This document shows, piece after piece, positions 1 through 5,726 of a stretch of DNA of 6,813 nt (position 1 is its first letter; every line of letters starts with the position of its first letter). The translations under genes and the position numbers were made by a program. The notes under the pieces are model-generated. The model worked only from the letters and a program-made list of their open reading frames with translations. It did not search any database and had not been told where the DNA came from. Source of the DNA: Actinomycetota bacterium (GTDB taxonomy: Bacteria > Actinomycetota > Acidimicrobiia > Acidimicrobiales > UBA8592); assembly GCA_002712415.1 (NCBI GenBank), contig PATO01000011.1, positions 27,960 to 34,772 of the forward strand, given 5' to 3'.

Positions 1-114
1 AACAAATCAGTTAAACAAAAGACTGTAGTGAAAAGCGAATTTGAAAAGACAGGAAGGAATGATCCGTGCCCATGCGGATCAGGAAAGAAATTTAAACAAT
101 GCTGCGGGCGTTAG
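1..114 (+). CDS. secA: Protein translocase subunit SecA, C-terminal end (partial)
   Basis: The window opens in frame inside a gene; 37 residues are visible before a TAG stop at 112-114. The fragment is a lysine-rich linker followed by [18 protein letters not shown], the SEC-C zinc-binding motif in which C23, C25, C34 and C35 of the fragment are the metal ligands (C-x-C-x8-C-C). In SecA, the ATPase that drives preproteins through SecYEG, this tail binds SecB and/or ribosomes and lipids. Many SecA proteins have Cys-His as the last ligand pair; here it is Cys-Cys, also a known variant. SEC-C motifs occur in unrelated proteins too, but the basic linker, the terminal position and prfB 47 bases downstream (a common secA-prfB order) make SecA by far the best reading. 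The ATPase domains lie outside the window and cannot be checked. Confidence 0.92.
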   Translation, partial: NKSVKQKTVVKSEFEKTGRNDPCPCGSGKKFKQCCGR

Positions 115-161
115 TTCGCCTTAAGTCAACGCAGGTAAGACTCTGGAGTAAGGTTTAACTC

Positions 162-1274
162 ATGTCCGAATCATTACCCGACCTTCAAGAGGTGAAGAGT
201 CGGCTTCAAGAAGCATCAACATACTTGCGAATAGAGGAAATCTTAGACCGCAAAATTGAGCTAGAAGATTTGGTGGCCCAGCCGGGCTTTTGGGATGACG
301 CTAAAGGCGCAAAGAAATTAAGCCAAGAACTAGCAGAAATCTCCGAAGACATAACCGTTTACCAAAATTTGATGATCAAAATTGAAGACGCGGAAACTCT
401 CATCGACCTTGCCAGCGAAGAAGGTGACAGCGCCATTCTTGCGGAAGCAAATCAACTGCTCCAAGATATTGGAGGCGAGTTCACCGAGCTGGAGCTTCGG
501 TCATTATTTACCGGAGAACATGACGAACGAGATGCTGTTTGCCATATTCAGTCAGGTGAAGGAGGAACCGAAGCACAAGACTGGGCTGAAATGCTTCTCA
601 GAATGTATCAGCGATGGGCTGAGCAAAAGGGCCTATCCTTTGACATTACAGCCGTTTCGGAGGGGACAGAAGCGGGAATATCATCTGCTGAATTCATAGT
701 CACAGGCAGAAGAGCATATGGAATGCTTCAGTCAGAGCATGGTGTACATCGTTTAGTTAGGATTTCTCCATTCAACAAACAGGCGAACCGCCATACTTCC
801 TTTGCGTCAATGCACGTAGTCCCATTCTTTGAAGAGGTACCTGACCAAATTCATATTGAGGAAACAGAACTTAGAATTGACACTTATCGATCCTCAGGCG
901 CTGGTGGCCAACACGTTAATGTAACCGATTCTGCTGTGCGGATAACACATCTACCTTCGGGAGTAGTCGTGTCATGTCAGAACGAGCGAAGCCAGCATCA
1001 GAATAAAGAAAAGTGTATGCAGATGTTAGCTTCAAAGTTGCATGATCTTGAGCGCCAGCAGCGAGAAGATGAAATAGCAAGTATTAGAGGGGAAAACAAA
1101 AATGTGGGGTTTGGAAGTCAAATTAGATCATATGTGATGCAGCCCTACCAGATGGTAAAAGACCTCCGGTCGAACTTTGAGATTGGTGCAGTGGAAAATG
1201 TTCTCAATGGTCAAATCGACCCTTTTATTGAATCATATTTACGTTGGATTCGATCAGAATCCAACGAAATTTAA
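162..1274 (+). CDS. prfB: Peptide chain release factor 2 (RF2)
   Basis: RF2 recognises UGA and UAA stop codons in the ribosomal A site and triggers hydrolysis of peptidyl-tRNA. The 370-residue product is of usual full length (E. coli RF2 has 365). The N-terminal helical domain spans about residues 1-110. The stop-codon-reading tripeptide SPF is at 202-204, the sequence that separates RF2 from RF1 (PxT). The catalytic GGQ loop is at 248-250 within SSGAGGQHVN, followed by the family blocks CQNERSQHQNK and QIRSYVMQPYQMVKDLR. ATG at 162 is preceded by a purine-rich stretch (GGAG at 145-148, AAGG at 150-153, the latter 8 bases away). The reading frame is unbroken: there is no in-frame UGA near codon 25, so the autoregulatory +1 frameshift of many bacterial prfB genes is absent, as in actinobacterial homologues. 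It ends in TAA, which RF1 also reads. A perfect hairpin overlaps its last codons. Confidence 0.98.
   Translation: MSESLPDLQEVKSRLQEASTYLRIEEILDRKIELEDLVAQPGFWDDAKGAKKLSQELAEISEDITVYQNLMIKIEDAETLIDLASEEGDSAILAEANQLLQDIGGEFTELELRSLFTGEHDERDAVCHIQSGEGGTEAQDWAEMLLRMYQRWAEQKGLSFDITAVSEGTEAGISSAEFIVTGRRAYGMLQSEHGVHRLVRISPFNKQANRHTSFASMHVVPFFEEVPDQIHIEETELRIDTYRSSGAGGQHVNVTDSAVRITHLPSGVVVSCQNERSQHQNKEKCMQMLASKLHDLERQQREDEIASIRGENKNVGFGSQIRSYVMQPYQMVKDLRSNFEIGAVENVLNGQIDPFIESYLRWIRSESNEI
1242..1266 (+). terminator. Perfect 10-bp hairpin in the last codons of prfB, possible weak terminator or mRNA 3' structure
   Basis: CGTTGGATTC (1242-1251) and its exact reverse complement GAATCCAACG (1257-1266) flank a five-base loop, GATCA. 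The hairpin sits inside the coding sequence and ends 5 bases before the TAA stop. What follows is AAATTTAACT, which lacks a proper run of T, so a classical intrinsic terminator is doubtful. It could be an attenuating structure between prfB and ftsE, a processing or stability element, or a cruciform in DNA. The repeat is directly visible; its function is inferred. Confidence 0.4.
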
Positions 1275-1375
1275 CTAGTTAAGACCCTCGCTATCACCAA
1301 TCGTCTAGTTCCTTTGAAGTGATACAACAACAAGACTTCGAGGTGTTAATCTTTCAATAGCAATAAGGGTGCCAA

Positions 1376-2053
1376 ATGATCAAACTAGAAGATGTCACGA
1401 AGGTTTATAAGGGTGAAGTTCTAGCTTTGCGTGACGCTTCATGCGATATACAAAGAGGGGAATTTGTTTTTCTAGTCGGGCAATCCGGTTCAGGGAAATC
1501 AACTTTTCTTCGCTTACTAAATAAAGAAGAAGAACCAGATTCTGGACGCATCTACGTAGCAGGTAAGGAAATAGGCTCTCTAAGTAAGTGGAGAGTTCCG
1601 CGTATGCGACGGCAGATAGGAAGCATTTTTCAAGATTTTAAACTTTTGCCCAACAAAACAGTTAACCAGAACGTCGCCTTTGCTCTTGAAGTCATTGGTA
1701 CACCCAGACATATTATTCGCAATCAGGTCCCAGCTATTATAGAACTAGTAGGCCTGCATGAGAAAACGCACCGCTTTCCCCATGAACTATCAGGTGGAGA
1801 ACAGCAACGAGTATCAATTGCAAGGGCATTTGTTAACCGCCCGCTAATACTTCTTGCTGATGAACCTACCGGAAACCTTGACCCCGGTACTTCTGTCGAA
1901 ATTATGAGACTTCTTGAGAGGATCAATGAAACAGGTACAACGGTAGTTATGGCGACTCATGACCGCAGTATCGTCGACACTATGAGGAGACGAGTTATTG
2001 AACTTCACAATGGAGAAATCATAAGAGACCAAGCGCGAGGCGTCTATGAGTAA
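1376..2053 (+). CDS. ftsE: Cell division ATP-binding protein FtsE
   Basis: FtsE is the cytoplasmic ATPase of the FtsEX complex, an ABC-type machine that transmits ATP-driven motion through FtsX to peptidoglycan hydrolases at the division site. All ABC nucleotide-binding motifs are intact in the 225 residues: Walker [10 protein letters not shown] (35-43), Q-loop Q86 in the FtsE-typical IFQDFKLLP, signature LSGGEQQR (138-145), Walker B LILLADE (157-163) with catalytic E163, D-loop GNLD (166-169) and switch H195 in ATHD. Length is typical for the family. ATG at 1376 has AAGGG at 1365-1369, 6 bases upstream, which supports this start. The 101-base gap from prfB shows no clear promoter. ftsX follows after 18 bases, so the pair is surely cotranscribed. 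LolD/MacB-type ATPases are similar, but the FtsX neighbour settles the identity. Confidence 0.97.
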   Translation: MIKLEDVTKVYKGEVLALRDASCDIQRGEFVFLVGQSGSGKSTFLRLLNKEEEPDSGRIYVAGKEIGSLSKWRVPRMRRQIGSIFQDFKLLPNKTVNQNVAFALEVIGTPRHIIRNQVPAIIELVGLHEKTHRFPHELSGGEQQRVSIARAFVNRPLILLADEPTGNLDPGTSVEIMRLLERINETGTTVVMATHDRSIVDTMRRRVIELHNGEIIRDQARGVYE

Positions 2054-2071
2054 CAGATCGGTGTTACGCAC

Positions 2072-2965
2072 ATGAATGTTGATTACCTGATAAAGGAAAC
2101 AGCTAGAAACCTAAGGCGTAACCTAACTTTGACACTCGCCTCTGTTTTGACCGTGGCCGTTTCACTCAGTTTGCTTGGAGTGGCTTTACTCCTCCAAAAG
2201 GGGGTAAACAACGCTACAGATAGATGGGAAAATGGCGTTGAATTCATCATCTGGGTTCAGCCTGATATCACCGAGAATCAAAAGAACTTACTTCAAACTG
2301 ATTTGAATAACTCAACTGGGATTTCCTCTTACCGTTACGTGAGCCAAGAGGAAGCTTTAAAGGAATTTAACGAAGACTACTTTCCTGATAATCCAGAAAT
2401 TACACAGCTAGTCACCGCCGATGTTATCCCATCCTCCTACCGTGTGATACCCGCACAACTCAATGCTGAGGCAATTGAAATTATTGCATCTGGTTTCGAA
2501 GCCAAACCCGGTGTCAAGAAAGTAGTTCGCGCAACAGATGAAATTTCAAAGATAGAAACAGCCACCGATGTTATCCGCTGGGTTGTTTTGGGAGCCGGGA
2601 TTATTCTTTTAGCGACAGGATTGCTCTTGATTTTGAACACGATTCGCATGGCTATGTTCGCCCGACGCCGTGAGATAGAAGTCATGAAACTTGTAGGGGC
2701 TACCAATTGGTTCATCCTGATCCCATTCATGCTTGAAGGCACATTCCAAGGACTAATAGGGGCAGCTTTGGGAACAGCTTCCGTCTACGGTGCAAACAGG
2801 GCGTTCGAAGAATGGTTATCAAGCGATAATGTTCTAAATATTCTCCAAAGTTTTGCAGTTGCAAGCGGTGACGTATGGGAAATCGGCATTTTGCTTCTCG
2901 GTATAGGAGCGTTAGTAGGGTCTGTTGGATCAGCTATTGCCGCCTATCGATTCTTAGATGTTTGA
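2072..2965 (+). CDS. ftsX: Cell division protein FtsX, permease-like subunit
   Basis: FtsX is the membrane partner of FtsE. It anchors the ATPase and uses its extracytoplasmic domain to switch on cell-wall hydrolases (RipC in mycobacteria, PcsB in streptococci, EnvC-amidases in E. coli). The 297 residues show the expected four-helix layout: a cytoplasmic N-terminus with RNLRRNLTLTLASVLTVAVS leading into TM1 (about 18-41), an outer domain (about 42-168) beginning with the family pattern VEFIIWVQPD, then TM2 (169-190), TM3 (213-241) and TM4 (271-293). The cytoplasmic loop RRREIEVMKLVGATNWFI (198-215) is the hallmark of FtsX/MacB-type permeases and contacts the ATPase. ATG at 2072 lies 18 bases after ftsE but has no good Shine-Dalgarno sequence (only weak GGTG), so translation probably relies on coupling to ftsE. 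In many actinobacteria smpB follows; here it does not. The identity of the hydrolase partner cannot be read from this window. Confidence 0.96.
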   Translation: MNVDYLIKETARNLRRNLTLTLASVLTVAVSLSLLGVALLLQKGVNNATDRWENGVEFIIWVQPDITENQKNLLQTDLNNSTGISSYRYVSQEEALKEFNEDYFPDNPEITQLVTADVIPSSYRVIPAQLNAEAIEIIASGFEAKPGVKKVVRATDEISKIETATDVIRWVVLGAGIILLATGLLLILNTIRMAMFARRREIEVMKLVGATNWFILIPFMLEGTFQGLIGAALGTASVYGANRAFEEWLSSDNVLNILQSFAVASGDVWEIGILLLGIGALVGSVGSAIAAYRFLDV

Positions 2966-2981
2966 ACGTGCTAACAACGTA

Positions 2982-2996
2982 ATACCTATTAGGTAT
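2982..2996. promoter_or_regulatory. Short palindrome between ftsX and the threonine aldolase gene
   Basis: ATACCT (2982-2987) and AGGTAT (2991-2996) form a 6-bp dyad around ATT in the 64-base gap. A weak promoter-like pair overlaps it: TTGAAC at 2962-2967 (over the ftsX stop) and TATTAG at 2987-2992, with a long 19-base spacer. This could be an operator-promoter for the downstream two genes, or chance. It is too AT-rich and lacks the T-run for a terminator. Confidence 0.2.
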
Positions 2997-3029
2997 CTCG
3001 TCAGCTCAATTAGCGGGTAAAGTCAACCC

Positions 3030-4088
3030 ATGACTCCCGAGGCGCCATTAACATCTTTCGCCAGCGATAACACGTCCGGAATCCTCCCAGAAGTCCTATC
3101 GGCGATGAACCGAGTCAATAGTGGTGCTGCCATCGGATATGGTGACGACCCTTACACCCAGAAGTTCCGTCAAGAAATAAATGATCTTTTTGGACAAGAA
3201 GTTACGACTCTGCTCGCCTACGGAGGAACTGGTGCAAATATTGTAGGGTTACAAGCAATGCTTCAACCCTGGGAAGCAGTTATTTGCACAAAATCATCGC
3301 ACATAAATGTTGATGAATGCGCAGCACCTGAAAAATTCTTAAGCGCAAAACTCATTGAGCTTCACAGCGCTGATGCAAAAATGAAACCCGAGATGTTACA
3401 AAAGGAACTAGAGGTCCTTGGAGTTGTGCATCACGCTCAGCCGGGAGCTATTTCCATAACGCAATCAACTGAATATGGAACACTATATTCAGTTGAAGAA
3501 TTAAAAGAGCTCATAGATATCTGTAAAGGATCAGGCTTACGTGTCCATATGGATGGAGCTCGAATCGCAAATGCCACAGCCGCATTAGGCCTTTCCGTCG
3601 CTGAATTTACCTGTGATCTAGGTGTAGATATCCTAAGCTTTGGGGGAACAAAAAACGGCATGGCCTACGGGGAAGCAATTATTGTTTTTAACGAAGAATT
3701 AGCAACCGCAGCAGAATATATTCAAAAGCAGTCGGCGCAACTCCCATCAAAAATGCGGTACATATCAGCTCAGTTCTCTGCGATGCTAGAGAATGACCTC
3801 TGGCTAAAACATGCATCGCATGCAAATAGCATGGCAACTCAATTATCTGATGGGCTTCAAAAGATATCGGGCGTTGAACTTACACAGAAGGCAGAAGTAA
3901 ATGCTGTATTCCTAAAACTACCTCCGACAGCAAAAGAACTTCTTCAGAATTGGTCCTACTTCTATGATTGGGAACAGGAAAATGAAGTCCGTCTTATGGC
4001 AAGCTTTGAAACAACCCCAGAGGATGTGGACAAAATGCTTGAGGGGATACGTTGGGCCATGAAGGAAAGCATCGAAAATGAATCATGA
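3030..4088 (+). CDS. Low-specificity L-threonine aldolase family protein (PLP-dependent)
   Basis: Members of this fold-type I PLP family cleave L-threonine or L-allo-threonine to glycine and acetaldehyde, and often other beta-hydroxy amino acids; some relatives are beta-eliminating lyases. The 352 residues carry the PLP phosphate-binding GGTGAN (65-70), the stacking histidine H91 in SSHINVDE, a central ITQSTEYGTLY block (143-153), HMDGAR (173-178) with D175 contacting the pyridine nitrogen, and the Schiff-base lysine K208 in SFGGTKNG (203-210). R178 and R321 (EVRLMASF) are the likely carboxylate-binding arginines. Length is normal for the family. ATG at 3030 has only a weak upstream site (GGGTAAAG near 3015). 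The next gene begins 11 bases before this one ends. Stereospecificity and true substrate cannot be told from sequence, so I leave the symbol (ltaE) blank. Confidence 0.9.
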   Translation: MTPEAPLTSFASDNTSGILPEVLSAMNRVNSGAAIGYGDDPYTQKFRQEINDLFGQEVTTLLAYGGTGANIVGLQAMLQPWEAVICTKSSHINVDECAAPEKFLSAKLIELHSADAKMKPEMLQKELEVLGVVHHAQPGAISITQSTEYGTLYSVEELKELIDICKGSGLRVHMDGARIANATAALGLSVAEFTCDLGVDILSFGGTKNGMAYGEAIIVFNEELATAAEYIQKQSAQLPSKMRYISAQFSAMLENDLWLKHASHANSMATQLSDGLQKISGVELTQKAEVNAVFLKLPPTAKELLQNWSYFYDWEQENEVRLMASFETTPEDVDKMLEGIRWAMKESIENES

Positions 4089-4797
4089 GAAACTAATTAA
4101 ATCGTTCGAGCAATTTGCAGATCGTATGTTCACTGTGGCTAAAGGGAAAGACTCCGAAGTAATTAAAGTATGCCCCGGTTGGAATGTTAATGACCTAATG
4201 GCACATGTAGGAAGAGTCTACGGGGCAGTAACTTCGGTTATTGAATCAAAAAGTATTGAAAGACCAACAACGCCATTCCCAACCCCACCAGAAAGTAGTC
4301 AGCGTGAATGGGCGATGAGCAATTTCTCCAGTCTTTTAGAAGCAATAAAGCAAACCGACCCTGACACACCACTATGGACTTGGGGAAAAGATCAGAATAT
4401 GCGGTTTTTTATTAGGCGCATGGCGCACGAAACTCTAATCCACATGAGAGATGTTGAGTCAATTGATGGCGAATTTTTTGGAGTTGATGGTGATGTTGCT
4501 TCTGACGGAATAGATGAGTACATAGATGGTACGCTACAACATTCGATGAATCCCAATAAGGAATTCACTTATCCGGATGGTTCAATACACCTGCACCGAA
4601 CAGACGGCAAAGGGGAGTGGCTCATTAAACCATTTGGTAACGAGATTGTAGTTACTCGTGAACATGCTAAGGGAGATGTGGCAGTTCGTGGAAGCGCCCT
4701 TGCTCTTTTGCTCTTCCTTTGGGGCAGGAATCCCCAAGGTCTAGAAATTTTTGGAGAACCTGACTTAGCTCAAGCCTGGGGGTCGCTGGCTCCCTAG
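4078..4797 (+). CDS. Maleylpyruvate isomerase family (MDMPI/DinB-like) mycothiol-dependent metalloenzyme
   Basis: The 239 residues match the two-domain layout of actinobacterial mycothiol-dependent maleylpyruvate isomerase-like proteins. The N-terminal DinB-like helical bundle (about 1-150) has CPGWNVNDLMAHVG (32-45) and RRMAHETLIHMRDVE (113-127). H43, E118 and H122 correspond to the His/Glu/His zinc triad of the family. The C-terminal domain (about 165-239) has HLHRTD, GEW and VRGSALALLLFLWGR (203-217), including R204, a candidate for the conserved catalytic arginine. Characterised members isomerise maleylpyruvate in gentisate degradation, but most homologues are unassigned thiol-dependent enzymes, so the reaction here is open. 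ATG at 4078 overlaps the aldolase gene by 11 bases in another frame, with AAGGA at 4062-4066 inside that gene, indicating coupled translation. No gentisate-pathway genes are visible. Its TAG stop interlocks with that of the convergent nitroreductase gene. Confidence 0.85.
   Translation: MNHEKLIKSFEQFADRMFTVAKGKDSEVIKVCPGWNVNDLMAHVGRVYGAVTSVIESKSIERPTTPFPTPPESSQREWAMSNFSSLLEAIKQTDPDTPLWTWGKDQNMRFFIRRMAHETLIHMRDVESIDGEFFGVDGDVASDGIDEYIDGTLQHSMNPNKEFTYPDGSIHLHRTDGKGEWLIKPFGNEIVVTREHAKGDVAVRGSALALLLFLWGRNPQGLEIFGEPDLAQAWGSLAP
4794..4797. other. Shared CTAG: interlocked stop codons of convergent genes
   Basis: The palindrome CTAG supplies the TAG stop of the plus-strand MDMPI-like gene (4795-4797) and, on the other strand, the TAG stop of the nitroreductase gene (4796 to 4794). 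The two genes therefore overlap tail to tail by four bases, with no intergenic space for a terminator. Transcripts from both sides must run into the opposing gene unless termination is factor-dependent. Confidence 0.9.
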
Positions 4798-5423
4798 TCT
4801 TGAGCAGGCGGGTAAACTCGCAATTCACCCTTCCAAGAATTCAGATGAGCAACGCTGTCATAAGGTTCTCTGTTAAGAGGGCCAAATTTCCTTTCTGGCC
4901 AACCCATGGGAATCATGCAACCGATCAGAATATCATCGGGTATCTCAAGTGTTTCTCGGATCGTTGGTTCTGCTACTCCTTGGAAAGTTGTGAATACAGT
5001 CCCAAGCCCTAGGGCTCTAGCTGCCAAAATTAAGTTCTGAGCTGCTGGATAAATAGATGACCACACAAATGATTCCCTCGGCGATCCATACGGGTAAATC
5101 GGCTTTCCACACACGAAAATAAGAACCGGACAACTTTTGAGTGATTTCAAGAGGTACTCCGTCCCATCTAGCATTAACCTGTGTGATTTGTCCGGGCGAT
5201 CCATTGAAGCAACTCTGGCAGCCATGGATCCCTCAATAGAATTAGCAATTGTTCGAATCTTTTCCTTATCTGTGACAATAACAAAATCTCTTCCCTGAGA
5301 ATTTCCAGGACTTGGTGCCCACGTAGCGGCGGTTATTACCTGTTCAATTAAATCAGTTGATACTTCGTCAGTTTTTAGATACCGCATAGCTCGGCAAGTG
5401 CTCATTGCTTCAAAAACTTCCAT
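4794..5423 (-). CDS. Nitroreductase family protein (FMN-dependent oxidoreductase)
   Basis: This family uses FMN and NAD(P)H to reduce nitro groups, quinones, flavins or enone-type substrates in the cytoplasm, usually as a homodimer. The 209 residues show the family blocks in order: CRAMRY (10-15) with R11 and R14 for the FMN phosphate; AATWAPSPGNSQGRDFVIV (32-50) with N41 and Q43 near the flavin; SSIYPAAQNLILAARALGLG (122-141), the dimer and flavin helix; and IPMGWPE (171-177) followed by FGPLNREP with R185 as likely phosphate contact. It is a complete, normal-length member. ATG at 5423 is chosen because AAAGGA (5436-5431) lies 7 bases upstream; the next Met, at residue 7, has no such site and would cut into the conserved start. 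The phosphotransferase gene lies upstream on the same strand after 303 bases. The substrate cannot be inferred; assignment to a subfamily would need a tree. Confidence 0.88.
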   Translation of the reverse strand: MEVFEAMSTCRAMRYLKTDEVSTDLIEQVITAATWAPSPGNSQGRDFVIVTDKEKIRTIANSIEGSMAARVASMDRPDKSHRLMLDGTEYLLKSLKSCPVLIFVCGKPIYPYGSPRESFVWSSIYPAAQNLILAARALGLGTVFTTFQGVAEPTIRETLEIPDDILIGCMIPMGWPERKFGPLNREPYDSVAHLNSWKGELRVYPPAQD

Positions 5424-5726
5424 GGCCTTTTCCTTTCAAGGTCTCGAAATTAGATGTCACACCTAGCACTTAACATAGGCGCATGGCAGCTACATATGCG
5501 AATAAAGCAAAAGAATCAAGACGAAAGCATGGGAAGGAGAGGTGCGTTCAGAAAAAGTCATTCCTTGTTACGTAAGATGCTTTTCTTCATAATCGTGGTC
5601 AAAGACCTTATCAATGCGGATACTGCAGTGGATGGCATTTAGCCTCTTATAAGGTCCGCAAGACAAGATTTCGTCAAACAATGGCACTTTAGTTATACGG
5701 GGTATGAGGGAGGCTTGCAGTTGAGG
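5424..5726. other. 303-base region without a supported gene; contains competing inverted repeats
   Basis: This is the only long gene-free stretch, between the phosphotransferase stop and the nitroreductase start on the minus strand. I see no tRNA, terminator with T-run, or strong sigma-70 promoter. A 62-codon plus-strand frame from 5454 lacks a ribosome site and homology I can recognise. Two inverted pairs stand out: GACCTTAT (5604-5611) with ATAAGGTC (5649-5656), and TGCGGA (5615-5620) with TCCGCA (5655-5660). They share bases 5655-5656 and are arranged A-B-A'-B', so both full stems cannot form at once. A further pair, AAAGCAT (5524-5530) and ATGCTTT (5577-5583), encloses AAGGA/TCCTT (5534-5538 and 5562-5566). 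It may hold the nitroreductase promoter and leader, or degraded sequence. Confidence 0.35.
5431..5436 (-). promoter_or_regulatory. Ribosome binding site of the nitroreductase gene
   Basis: Read on the minus strand this is AAAGGA, followed by AAAAGGCC and the ATG at 5423. The spacing of 7 bases is ideal. It decides the start in favour of residue 1 over the internal methionine at residue 7. Confidence 0.6.

Noticed and set aside
382..699. A 105-codon plus-strand frame inside prfB
   Set aside because: It lies fully within the well-supported RF2 coding sequence in another frame and encodes nothing recognisable.
1275..1375. Promoter or terminator between prfB and ftsE
   Set aside because: TTGAAG at 1314 has no -10 box at a workable distance. 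The CCTCG/CGAGG and GAAGT/ACTTC pairings are too short to call a terminator.
1723..2071. Minus-strand frames across the end of ftsE
   Set aside because: They are antisense shadows of conserved FtsE coding sequence without start signals.
5490..5561. A 23-residue minus-strand frame with a hydrophobic core upstream of the nitroreductase gene, possible leader peptide
   Set aside because: AAGGA directly abuts its ATG, too close to serve as a ribosome site. A frame this short is expected by chance, and no attenuator with a T-run follows.
5454..5642. A 62-codon plus-strand open frame in the intergenic region
   Set aside because: It has no ribosome site before its ATG and no recognisable domain. 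A good purine run (AAGGAG at 5534) lies inside it with no well-spaced in-frame start, and the length is within chance.
5595..5690. Possible tRNA or small structured RNA, suggested by the TGCGGA/TCCGCA pairing
   Set aside because: There is no T-loop TTCGANTC motif, no plausible anticodon arm and no CCA. The paired arms do not fit a cloverleaf.
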